Of a stretch of 64,000 bases of DNA, positions 17,827-26,660 are shown one piece after another (the first letter of the stretch is position 1; each line of letters opens with the position of its first letter). The notes under the pieces were generated by a model that was given only the letters and a program-made list of their open reading frames with translations, was not told the origin of the DNA and made no database searches. Source of the DNA: Cytophagales bacterium (GTDB lineage Bacteria > Bacteroidota > Bacteroidia > Cytophagales > Cyclobacteriaceae). Where the stretch lies: positions 1-64,000 of the forward strand of contig JAKSBZ010000326.1 of the NCBI GenBank assembly GCA_022360875.1, written 5' to 3'. A program made the position numbers and the translations under genes.

Positions 17827-20800
17827 ATGAATATCACCCAAACCGCAGTAAAATTCAATCGACCCACAATCGGGATTTTCATTGTCCTGTTCATTCTGGG
17901 AATAAGCAGTTTCAACAGCATGCCCCGGGACGACATGCCTCCGTTCAAAATCCGGTTTATGCAGGTAATCACCCAATTCCCCGGCGCCAGTCCGGAGCGA
18001 ATGGAGCTGCTGGTATCTGACAAAATAGAAAGCGCTGTTCAGGAAGTTGCCGAAGTAAAAAACATCAACAGCGAAAACCGGACAGGAATTTCAATTATCA
18101 GCATTGAGCTCAAAGACGATGTGCAAAACCTGCAGCCCGTCTTTGATAAACTGCGGAGGAAAATCAACCGGATTGAAAGCAATCTTCCGCAAGGCTGCCA
18201 GCCGCCGAGCATCAACGACGAATTCGGAGACACTTTCGGCATTCTGCTCGGGCTTGAATCAGACGGCTACACTTACGCCGAACAAAAGAGTTTCGCCAGC
18301 GACATCCGCGATGAACTGATAAGGCTTGACAACACGGGAAAAGTTACCCTTGCCGGCGTAATCAGTCAAACGATCTATGTTTCATACGACCGGGCACGGC
18401 TGGCCGAAATCGGCCTGACAGCAACCCGGCTCAAACAGATCATAGAGTCCAACAACATTGTTTCCTCAGGCGGATCAATTGTATTAGGAGACCGCCGGAT
18501 AACCTTGGAGCCCAGCGGCGACTACCAATCAATCGAAGATGTCAAACGAACACTGATTTCCAGCGACAAAGGAGAAGTCCTCTACCTAAGTGATGTTGCC
18601 AAAGTGCACAATGGATATGTATTTCCAATAAACCACATGACGAAAATAAGAGGCGTTCAGGGTTTGGTCATCGCGGTTAATCTTAAGGAAGGAGCCAACA
18701 TCACTGATTTGGGCGAGGAAGTTGACGTGCTGGTCCGGCAAACGAACAACACCCTGCCGTATGGCCTCAGTCTCGTTCGGCTGGCTTCACAGGACAGGCG
18801 CGTTAATAAATCAATCAGTGAATTCACGGTAAACCTTGCGGAAAGCATCGCAATCGTCCTGGCGGTTATGCTTATTTTCCTTGGACTCAGAACGGGACTT
18901 GTTGTCGCATCGTTAATCCCGGCAACTATCCTTGTCACTTTTCTGATCATGAAAGGAATCGGGCTGGGTCTGAATCAGGTAACCCTTGCATCGCTAATTA
19001 TAGCGCTGGGCATGTTGGTCGACAACGCCATCGTCGTGTCCGAATCTTACATGGTTAAAACCAAAAACGGAGCTTCTCCCCTTAGCGCCGCTTTTTCCAC
19101 GGCCGACGAGCTGTTCATCCCGCTTCTAACCTCCACACTCACAACCTCAGCCGCTTTTCTGGCTTTTTTTCTGGCACAGTCAGCAATGGGAGAAATCATG
19201 GGAAATATATTTCTAGTAGTTACAGCCGCTTTGCTGAGCTCATGGATTATCTCTCTTACACTGATCCCTATGCTCTGCATCGTTTTTATTAAAAATAATA
19301 AAAAGACCAAAACCAAAACCGCCAAACACAAGCCATCCTTTTTTGACCGTTTGCTCAGTCATTACGACAAACTGCAGCGCTGGGCCCTGTTCAACCCTTA
19401 CAAGCTGATTGGAATCCTTGTCGGAATGTTCTTTCTATCTATGCTGGGGTTTAAAAAACTTCCTTTTTTGTTTTTCCCGGACAGCGACCGAAACCTGATT
19501 TATGTAAAAGTGCAACTGGCTCCGGGCTCTAAACTAGAAAACACAAACCAGGCGATAGGCACAATCGAACATTATCTGCGAGACAGCCTCTGGGCCGATG
19601 AATACAGAGAAGGCGTTACAAATTTTTCCTCATATCTTGGCCAGGGAGCCCCCAAATACGATTTGGGCTACACGCCGGTCGAAAGCGATCCCAGCTCAGG
19701 TTACATCATCGTAAACACCACCAGCGGAAACATCAACCAATATCTGATTGACCGGCTGAACCGTTTCATATTCAACGCCCTCCCGGCAGTCGAGTCGTTT
19801 CAAGTCTCGCGGCTGAAAGGCGGCGGAGGCTCCGCCGATCCTGTAGCAATTCGAATATCCGGAGAGGATATTCCAACGCTTTTCGGCATAGTAAACCGAA
19901 TGAAGAGCAAATTGCAAAGCATAAAAGGAACCGTTAATGTAGACGATAACTGGGGGTTGAAAGCCAAGAAAGTGCTTGTCAAAATTGATCAGGCAAAAGC
20001 CGACTTAGCAGGCGTGAGCAATTACGATATTGCCGTTTCGTTGCAAACTGCTTTGCTGGGCAAAAGCACAGGAGAATACCGGGAAAACGACAAAGTCATT
20101 CCCATACTGCTTCGGAGCGAAAATTCGGAAAACATTACCATCGACGAGCTGCGGGGGACAAACGTCTATGCCCAGCAAAGCGGAGGCAGCGTGCCCCTGG
20201 ACCAGGTTGCCTCGCTGGAAATCGTGTGGGAGCATCCGAAAATTCTGCGCCGGAACCTGAAAAGAACAATCACCTTAAGCGCGCAGCTAAAGGAAGGAGC
20301 TACAGCCACAGAAGTCATGGCCCAAATGATTCCGGCGCTGAACAAAGACCGGGAAAATTGGCCGCAAAACTACAGCTATTCACTGGGAGGCGAAGCTGAA
20401 GACAGCGCAACAGGCATAGGGTCCATTGCCAAGAATCTGCCCATATCCGCTTTTATTATTTTTCTTCTGTTGCTCATTCAGTTCAACTCGCTGCGCAAAA
20501 CAGCGATTATCGGCTTTACGATTCCTCTGGGGCTCATCGGCTGCGTAGCCGGACTGCTGATTGCCCGTTCCTATTTCGGCTTCTTCGGCTTTTTGGGCGT
20601 TGTCTCACTGGCCGGCGTCATCGTAAACAACGCTATCGTGCTCATAGACCGCATAAAAATCGAACAGGACGAGCTCGGAAAAGATCCTTTCCAGGCGATT
20701 GTAGACGCCGGAAAACAGCGCTTCCGGCCGATTCTGCTGACCACCTTCACCACGGCATTCGGGCTTGTTCCGCTTTGGCTGAACAACGGCATGTGGGTGC

Positions 20801-20907
20801 CTATGGCCGTTAGCATAATTTTCGGACTGCTCTTCGGCACTGTGCTTACACTGGTGTTTGTTCCGGTGCTGTACATGCTCATGTTCAAGATAAGCAGACC
20901 TTCCTAA
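17827..20907 (+). CDS. RND-family efflux pump permease (AcrB/MdtB-like)
   Basis: 1026 residues, typical for the HAE1 family. The N-terminal helix (FNRPTIGIFIVLFILGISSF) is followed by porter-domain motifs (TQFPGASPERMELLVSDKIE). The proton-relay helix has the conserved acid pattern ALGMLVDNAIVVSE, and the second half carries VSLAGVIVNNAIVLIDRI. Twelve membrane helices and two large periplasmic loops can be counted. The pump exports drugs or other amphipathic compounds using the proton gradient. The start lies 10 bp after the adaptor stop. No regulator gene adjoins the operon. Confidence 0.95.
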   Translation: MNITQTAVKFNRPTIGIFIVLFILGISSFNSMPRDDMPPFKIRFMQVITQFPGASPERMELLVSDKIESAVQEVAEVKNINSENRTGISIISIELKDDVQNLQPVFDKLRRKINRIESNLPQGCQPPSINDEFGDTFGILLGLESDGYTYAEQKSFASDIRDELIRLDNTGKVTLAGVISQTIYVSYDRARLAEIGLTATRLKQIIESNNIVSSGGSIVLGDRRITLEPSGDYQSIEDVKRTLISSDKGEVLYLSDVAKVHNGYVFPINHMTKIRGVQGLVIAVNLKEGANITDLGEEVDVLVRQTNNTLPYGLSLVRLASQDRRVNKSISEFTVNLAESIAIVLAVMLIFLGLRTGLVVASLIPATILVTFLIMKGIGLGLNQVTLASLIIALGMLVDNAIVVSESYMVKTKNGASPLSAAFSTADELFIPLLTSTLTTSAAFLAFFLAQSAMGEIMGNIFLVVTAALLSSWIISLTLIPMLCIVFIKNNKKTKTKTAKHKPSFFDRLLSHYDKLQRWALFNPYKLIGILVGMFFLSMLGFKKLPFLFFPDSDRNLIYVKVQLAPGSKLENTNQAIGTIEHYLRDSLWADEYREGVTNFSSYLGQGAPKYDLGYTPVESDPSSGYIIVNTTSGNINQYLIDRLNRFIFNALPAVESFQVSRLKGGGGSADPVAIRISGEDIPTLFGIVNRMKSKLQSIKGTVNVDDNWGLKAKKVLVKIDQAKADLAGVSNYDIAVSLQTALLGKSTGEYRENDKVIPILLRSENSENITIDELRGTNVYAQQSGGSVPLDQVASLEIVWEHPKILRRNLKRTITLSAQLKEGATATEVMAQMIPALNKDRENWPQNYSYSLGGEAEDSATGIGSIAKNLPISAFIIFLLLLIQFNSLRKTAIIGFTIPLGLIGCVAGLLIARSYFGFFGFLGVVSLAGVIVNNAIVLIDRIKIEQDELGKDPFQAIVDAGKQRFRPILLTTFTTAFGLVPLWLNNGMWVPMAVSIIFGLLFGTVLTLVFVPVLYMLMFKISRPS

Positions 20908-21286
20908 AAAAAAACGCTCTCACTCAACCCCTCTTATTGCCAACCGGTAGATCTTGAAGCTGCAGAATGGCAGCGGTGAACTAAATCAGAGCGGTCATAT
21001 CATATGCCGCAGTATAAAAAACTTGGCTATTAAGTGCTGCCTGTAAATTAACTTATGCTATAATTTAGCTAAAAGGCTGGCGATGAAATTTAAATGTGAA
21101 TAATAAAAAAGTACGAAGTACTTACAGATAATATTCTGTATATCTGCGCTAGGCATTCTCAGCCACTGTCCGTGTGCTTTTTTAAAATTTTTTAACAAAT
21201 TTTACCAAAATTATAATAAAAATTGATTTTTCATAGGTTCAATTTTTTAAATTTAAAGACAAATACTGCAATTAAAATCTAATTTC
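20908..21286. other. Intergenic region with repeat copy 2
   Basis: 379 bp after the efflux pump. Repeat copy 2 lies at 21032-21123. The following 160 bp are very AT-rich and must hold the promoter of the M16 protease, but no TAnnTTTG match was found. No good terminator follows the pump gene. Confidence 0.5.
21032..21123 (+). repeat. Dispersed inverted-repeat element, copy 2
   Basis: 92 bp. Begins AAGTGCTGCCTGTAAATTAA and ends GTACGAAGTACTT. It shares both ends and the AATAATAAAA stretch with copies 1 and 3. It is the most diverged copy, and its inner stem is degraded. It lies 163 bp upstream of the M16 protease start, in the same orientation as copy 1. Confidence 0.75.
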
Positions 21287-24100
21287 ATGAGATCAATTTT
21301 AAATGTTTTATTGCTATTGGCGTTCAGCATTCCGCTTCTGGGACAACCGCTGGACAATTCAAAGCCAATCCCAAGCGACCCAAAAGTGAAAAAAGGAGTC
21401 TTGCCCAATGGCATGACCTACTACATTTATCCAACCGACGTTACAAAAGAGCGAGCCAGCTACTACATTATCCAAAACGTAGGATCTATACTGGAAAACG
21501 ACGACCAAAAGGGACTGGCCCATTTTCTGGAGCATATGGCCTTTAACGGTACCAAGCACTTTGAAGGCAAAGGCATCCTGAACACGCTTCAAAAACACGG
21601 AGCTATTTTCGGCAGAGACATCAACGCCTACACTGGTTTTGACGAAACGGTGTACAACCTAAGCGACATCCCCACAACCAACGAACTTATCGACACTTGT
21701 CTGCTCGTGCTTCACGACTGGTCAAACTACCTGTTGCTGACCGATGAAGAGATTGACGCGGAACGGGGAGTAATCGCCGAAGAAAAAAGAACGCGCGAAA
21801 GCGGCTACATGCGGTTGCTAACCAAAGCACTGCCGACCGTAATGAACGGTGCAAAATACGCTGAACGGCTGCCGATTGGCGATATGGACATCGTCGCAAA
21901 TTTTAAATACAAAACGCTTCGGGATTTTTACCACGACTGGTACCGAACTGACCTGCAGGCCATAGCTGTTATTGGTGATGTTGATGTTCAGGAAATCGAA
22001 AACAAAATCAAAGAGCGCTTCTCGCATATTCCGGCGGTGGAAAACCCGAAAAAACGATGCCTGGTAAATATTCCCGACAACGAGGAGCTTCTTTTCCACA
22101 TGGGCACGGATGAAGAGGTTTCAACTTCCAGCATGAGCTTTTCGATACGCCATCCGAAATCTTTCAAAAAAGGAACTGTAGCCGATCTGAGAAAATCGCT
22201 TTTTATCAGCATGGCCACCGGCATGATAAACGACCGGTTGAAGGAAATTCAACAAAAACCCGACGCTCCGTTCCTGTATGCCGGATTGTACTACGGCAGC
22301 AGGTATGCTCGAACCTCCGAAAACCTGGGCATACGCATTTCTCCTAAACCCGACATGCAGCGCGAGGCTTTCCAGCTGGTAATGAATGAAATCAACCGGG
22401 CGCTGAAATTCGGATTCACAAAAGGAGAAATCGACAGAAAAATCAGCTCGATTAAAAACCGCTACGAAAACAGCATCAAAAAACTGGACGACCGCTCACA
22501 CCGCGAAATCATTCAAGGCATTAAATCAAATTATTTGTTGAACGGAGTTATTGCCGATGTTCCAGCAAAATTTGAACTGGTAAAAACGGTACTGAATGAA
22601 ATGAAACCGGAAGACTTGCGTCAGGAAATTCTGTCTTTATACACGAAAAAGAACCGGGTTTTCAATCTGACAGGCGTGGAAGGCAAGAAAAATTTGACAA
22701 AAAAAGACGTGCTGGAAATACTGCAGCATGCCGAAAACAACGCTTCACTCACTGCCTACGAAGAAAAGTTTGAAAGCGCTACGCTGCTGGGCGACTTGAA
22801 AATTGTGCCGGGAAAAATTGTAAAGGAAAAAGCCATCAAAGAACTTGGGGCAACGACATTCGAGCTTTCCAACGGCGCCAAAGTGCACTACATGTTTGCA
22901 GACAAAGACAAGAACGATGTGCGCCTGCAAGCTGTCAGCTATGGCGGAAACTCGCTGCTGGATGATGCCAGCCTGCCTTCATGCAGCATGCTGAGCAATC
23001 TGACAGCAATGTCCGGTCTGGGTGACTACAAAGCTAATGACCTGAAAAAAGTGATGGCCGGAAAAACCGCAGGAACATCTGTGTATGTTGGCGGCTTAAC
23101 AGAAGGCATCAGCGGAAACGCTTCAACAAAAGATGTGGAGTCAATGCTGCAGTCTTTCCACTTGCGCTTTGTGAAGCCTCGCTTCGATGAGGAAAGCTAT
23201 CAGGTTCTTCAGAACAATCTTTCCCAGTACCTTATCCGCAAATCAAAGAATGTTCGGGCTCAGATGCAGGACCGCTTAGTGGAAGCCATCCACGGAAAAA
23301 ACAATCCCCGGGCATCAGTATTCGACCAGAACTATATCGATAAAATCTCTTTTGACCGCATAAAATCCATTTACAGCGAGCGCTTCAAGGATGTTGCCGA
23401 TTTCGATATTTTCATTGCAGGAGACTGCTCTAAAGAAAAGCTGAAACCGCTTTTGGAAAAATACATCGCAAGCATTCCTTCCGGAAAAAACAGGGAGACA
23501 TGGAAAGACCGCTCTCCGGAATGGGTAAAACCGGTAATCAAGGAAAGAATTCCTATTGAAATGGAGAATCCTAAAGGGACTGTGAATATTGCTTTCAAAA
23601 AGAAAACAAAAAATTCGGTGAAGGGAGAGTACATGATAAACGTGCTGGCCGATATTCTCGATTTGCGCTATACAGAGTCGATCCGCGAAGAAGAAGGAGG
23701 CACTTACGGCGTAGGCGTGTGGGGAAGCTTAAAAAAACGGCCATACGGGCTGGCAACCCTAAACGTAAGGTTTGACTGCAATCCCGAACGGGCAGATGAC
23801 TTAATAAAAATTGTTTACAAAGAAATCGAAAAAATTAAGAACGGCGACATCCGGGATGAGGATCTGCAGAAAACCCTGACCAGCTACCTGAAGGACCGCA
23901 AAGAGGCCAAAGACAAGAACCGTTTTTACATGCGCTGGCTTCAGAACTATGTCCGCGAAGGGTACAATCTGGAAGACCCGAAGAATTTCGAAAACATCAT
24001 AAAGAGCATAACGAAAAAAAGCCTTCAGAAATTCGCCCGAAAAGTGCTTGAGGGCAGCGATTCTTACCAGGTGGTTTTCGTTCCCAAACCTGTGAATTAA
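21287..24100 (+). CDS. M16 family zinc metallopeptidase (pitrilysin-like), secreted
   Basis: 937 residues with a signal peptide (residues 1-19, ending LLGQ). The inverted zinc motif HxxEH is HFLEH (H79, E82, H83), with the downstream zinc glutamate in the segment DAERGVIAEEKRTRESG. Two M16 units follow, the C-terminal one without a zinc site, as in two-domain pitrilysins. The length fits Bacteroidota periplasmic proteins of this type that degrade peptides. It stands alone and ends at a strong terminator (24131-24168). Confidence 0.93.
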   Translation: MRSILNVLLLLAFSIPLLGQPLDNSKPIPSDPKVKKGVLPNGMTYYIYPTDVTKERASYYIIQNVGSILENDDQKGLAHFLEHMAFNGTKHFEGKGILNTLQKHGAIFGRDINAYTGFDETVYNLSDIPTTNELIDTCLLVLHDWSNYLLLTDEEIDAERGVIAEEKRTRESGYMRLLTKALPTVMNGAKYAERLPIGDMDIVANFKYKTLRDFYHDWYRTDLQAIAVIGDVDVQEIENKIKERFSHIPAVENPKKRCLVNIPDNEELLFHMGTDEEVSTSSMSFSIRHPKSFKKGTVADLRKSLFISMATGMINDRLKEIQQKPDAPFLYAGLYYGSRYARTSENLGIRISPKPDMQREAFQLVMNEINRALKFGFTKGEIDRKISSIKNRYENSIKKLDDRSHREIIQGIKSNYLLNGVIADVPAKFELVKTVLNEMKPEDLRQEILSLYTKKNRVFNLTGVEGKKNLTKKDVLEILQHAENNASLTAYEEKFESATLLGDLKIVPGKIVKEKAIKELGATTFELSNGAKVHYMFADKDKNDVRLQAVSYGGNSLLDDASLPSCSMLSNLTAMSGLGDYKANDLKKVMAGKTAGTSVYVGGLTEGISGNASTKDVESMLQSFHLRFVKPRFDEESYQVLQNNLSQYLIRKSKNVRAQMQDRLVEAIHGKNNPRASVFDQNYIDKISFDRIKSIYSERFKDVADFDIFIAGDCSKEKLKPLLEKYIASIPSGKNRETWKDRSPEWVKPVIKERIPIEMENPKGTVNIAFKKKTKNSVKGEYMINVLADILDLRYTESIREEEGGTYGVGVWGSLKKRPYGLATLNVRFDCNPERADDLIKIVYKEIEKIKNGDIRDEDLQKTLTSYLKDRKEAKDKNRFYMRWLQNYVREGYNLEDPKNFENIIKSITKKSLQKFARKVLEGSDSYQVVFVPKPVN

Positions 24101-24130
24101 CAGATACTAATTCATATTTCTAAAAAAAGC

Positions 24131-24168
24131 AAAGCACCTCTGCCTAAGTCCGGGCAGAGGTGCTTTTT
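24131..24168. terminator. Strong bidirectional terminator
   Basis: AAAGCACCTCTGCC and GGCAGAGGTGCTTT form a 14-bp stem with an eight-base loop, followed by a T-run on the plus strand. The minus strand reads TTTGCTTTTTTT after the same stem. It separates the converging M16 and yigZ genes. Confidence 0.92.
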
Positions 24169-24211
24169 TCATTTTCGGCCGGATATTTTAACCAGCCAAT
24201 ACCCATAATTT

Positions 24212-24835
24212 TCAGTCTCCTTCGTTTTCCTCCACCTCAAATTTCACGGCCTCAAATTCATAGCTCTCCAGCTTGCCTATGACCATCGGAGAATCAGTAA
24301 GCCTGACGGCCAGCACAACCTTGCACTGATTGTCGAACACCTGATCAACCATTTCGAGTTCATAATCCTTTATGAATTTCATCACCAGGTTCATGCTCAG
24401 GTAATCAAAATACAACGTGATGCGATCTTTAACAATCCGCTCCACGATGTCCGCCTGCAGCAGTGCCTCCTCAGTTGCCGTTTTGTAGGCATTCACCAAG
24501 CCGGGAACACCCAGCTTCGTCCCGCCGAAATAGCGCACAACCACCACCAGCACATTGGTCAGATTGAAAGATTTGATTTTGTTGAGAATAGGATCGCCGG
24601 CCGAATGGCCCGGCTCGCCGTCGTCATTGGCTCGGAAACGCTCCTGATCTTTACCGAGCACCCAAGCATAACAGTGGTGGCGAGCATCGTAGTACTGTTT
24701 GTGCAGCTGCTCAACATATTCTCTGATTTCTTCTTCGGTTTCAACAGGATAGGCATAGGAAATAAACTTGCTTCCCTTTTCTTTGTAAAGCCCTTCCGCA
24801 GTTCCGGTTATAGTCAAAAATGAATCGTCTGCCAT
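24212..24835 (-). CDS. YigZ/IMPACT-family protein
   Basis: 207 residues. The N-terminal IMPACT domain shows the family segments KGSKFISYAYPV, DARHHCYAWVLG, DDGEPGHSAGDPIL and VVVRYFGGTKLGVPGLVNAY. A C-terminal ferredoxin-like DUF1949 domain covers about residues 135-200. The bacterial proteins bind nucleic acid or ribosome-related partners, but the exact role is unclear; the eukaryotic relative regulates Gcn2. The length is normal. Confidence 0.93.
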   Translation of the reverse strand: MADDSFLTITGTAEGLYKEKGSKFISYAYPVETEEEIREYVEQLHKQYYDARHHCYAWVLGKDQERFRANDDGEPGHSAGDPILNKIKSFNLTNVLVVVVRYFGGTKLGVPGLVNAYKTATEEALLQADIVERIVKDRITLYFDYLSMNLVMKFIKDYELEMVDQVFDNQCKVVLAVRLTDSPMVIGKLESYEFEAVKFEVEENEGD

Positions 24836-25226
24836 TTTCTAATAATAAAAGCCCTCCACTTATTGAAGCCAACAAGCGGAAAGGCAGTTTACGTAATCTG
24901 AATCTGGTATTTTTAATTTGGCAAAAGAGGCAAACTGCCCGCTGCCAAATATTTTCTCAACTCTGACTGGGAATTTTTTTCATAGCCTTTTGTGGTTCAG
25001 CCTAACTGACAATGCAAGGAAGCACTGCTATTCCCAGGGCATAAATATAGTTAATTTTCTCTTTGCCAAGCAAGTCATAGGCACAGCTATCAATCCGATG
25101 CCAAATAGATTTGTTTCATCCTGACTAACAGCATGAATCATCAGATTTGAATATAAATAAAACATATTCAATAATTTTCATTATCTTAATCTTGTACAAC
25201 TTTCCAACATCAATCATATCTCCGCC
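24836..25226. other. Divergent region between yigZ and aldehyde dehydrogenase genes
   Basis: 391 bp. A plus-strand TAGATTTG at 25106-25113 fits the TAnnTTTG box and would give a leader of about 110 nt for the dehydrogenase gene, but it lacks a -33 partner. A second near-match TAATCTTG lies close to the gene. Nothing else was recognised; an open frame at 24918-25124 is judged non-coding. Confidence 0.4.
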
Positions 25227-26630
25227 ATGCAGTCTGCCGCACCAACCAGCGAAGCCGTAACTTCAATGTTTCAGTCACAAAAGCAGTTTTTTGCCCAGCA
25301 CGTCACCCACTCTGTTGATTTCCGAAAAGAAAAGCTTCAGCTGCTGAAACAGGCGATTTTAAAAAGAGAAGACCAAATCATTGACGCGTTGCACCGGGAC
25401 TTCCGCAAACCCGCCGCAGAAGCGTACGGATCCGAAATCGGCATACTTATCTCGGAAATTGACCACACAATCAAAAAACTGCGCTCCTGGGCCAAGCCCA
25501 AAAAAGTGCGGAGCAGCTGGCTCAATTTCCCGAGCAAAGACTACATATACCCGAGCCCCAAAGGTGTCACGCTCATCATCGGCGCCTGGAACTATCCGTT
25601 TCTGCTTACGATTAGTCCGCTTGTTGCCTCGCTTGCCGCAGGAAACACCGCTATTCTGAAACCTTCGGAACTTTCTCCCAACGTGTCCGGGCTAATTGCC
25701 GAGCTTGTGAAATCCACCTTGCCGAGCAATTACTGCCATGTAGCTGAAGGAGGAGTTCAGCAAACTCAGGCTCTGCTGGATCTTCCTTTCGACCATATTT
25801 TTTTTACCGGAAGTCCCCGCGTCGGAAAAATTGTAATGGAAAAAGCCTCCAGGCAGCTTGTGCCCGTAACGCTGGAACTGGGAGGAAAAAGCCCCTGCAT
25901 AGTCGATGAAACGGCCCGCCTGAAAACCAGCGCGAGACGCATCATTTGGGGCAAATTCTACAACGGCGGGCAGACATGCATAGCTCCGGACTATCTGCTC
26001 GTCCACGAATCCGTAAAAGAAGAGCTGGTCGAGGAACTCAAAAACTGTATTACGGAATTCTTCGGGGAAAACCCGAAAGAAAGTGCGGACCTGGCGCGCA
26101 TCATTAACCAAAATCATTTCGAGCGGATCCTCAGCTATATCGAACCGCACCACACCATCCGGTGCGGCGGCAAGCACGACATCAGCGAACTGTACATCGC
26201 CCCTACGCTTCTCGAAAATGTCAGCTGGGAAGATGCGGTTTTACAAGAGGAAATATTCGGTCCGCTGCTGCCCATTGTGACCTATCAAGATCTGGACGAA
26301 GCCGTTTTTCAAATCCAGAAAAACCGCAACCCGCTGGCACTTTACTTTTTTACAGAAAAGAAAACTCACAGAGAAAAAATTCTGAAAGAAGTATTGTTCG
26401 GAGGCGGCTGTGTAAATGACACGCTTTCCCATTTAACCAATCCGCACTTGCCTTTCGGAGGGATCGGAAACAGCGGCATGGGCTGTTACCACGGCAAACC
26501 GGGTTTCGATACCTTCAGCCATTCGAAATCTGTGCTAAAAAGAGGCAGCTGGCTGGACCTGCCCCTTAAGTATCCGCCTTACGAAGGAAAACTCCCCTGG
26601 ATCAAAAAACTAATCCGTTACTTGGGATGA
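25227..26630 (+). CDS. Aldehyde dehydrogenase, ALDH3-like
   Basis: 467 residues, the short ALDH3 length without the C-terminal extension of ALDH1/2. Cofactor-binding segments are GAWNYPFLLTISPL, KPSELSPN and FFTGSPRVGK. The catalytic glutamate lies in LELGGKSP and the nucleophilic cysteine in GQTCIAPDY. FGGIGNSGMGCYHG near the end is typical of the family. It oxidises medium or long-chain or aromatic aldehydes with NAD(P). The C-terminus has basic and hydrophobic residues (WIKKLIRYLG) that may touch the membrane. It converges on murF-alr. Confidence 0.95.
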   Translation: MQSAAPTSEAVTSMFQSQKQFFAQHVTHSVDFRKEKLQLLKQAILKREDQIIDALHRDFRKPAAEAYGSEIGILISEIDHTIKKLRSWAKPKKVRSSWLNFPSKDYIYPSPKGVTLIIGAWNYPFLLTISPLVASLAAGNTAILKPSELSPNVSGLIAELVKSTLPSNYCHVAEGGVQQTQALLDLPFDHIFFTGSPRVGKIVMEKASRQLVPVTLELGGKSPCIVDETARLKTSARRIIWGKFYNGGQTCIAPDYLLVHESVKEELVEELKNCITEFFGENPKESADLARIINQNHFERILSYIEPHHTIRCGGKHDISELYIAPTLLENVSWEDAVLQEEIFGPLLPIVTYQDLDEAVFQIQKNRNPLALYFFTEKKTHREKILKEVLFGGGCVNDTLSHLTNPHLPFGGIGNSGMGCYHGKPGFDTFSHSKSVLKRGSWLDLPLKYPPYEGKLPWIKKLIRYLG

Positions 26631-26660
26631 AAATCTGAGCTTATTCACAACCTTTTCCCT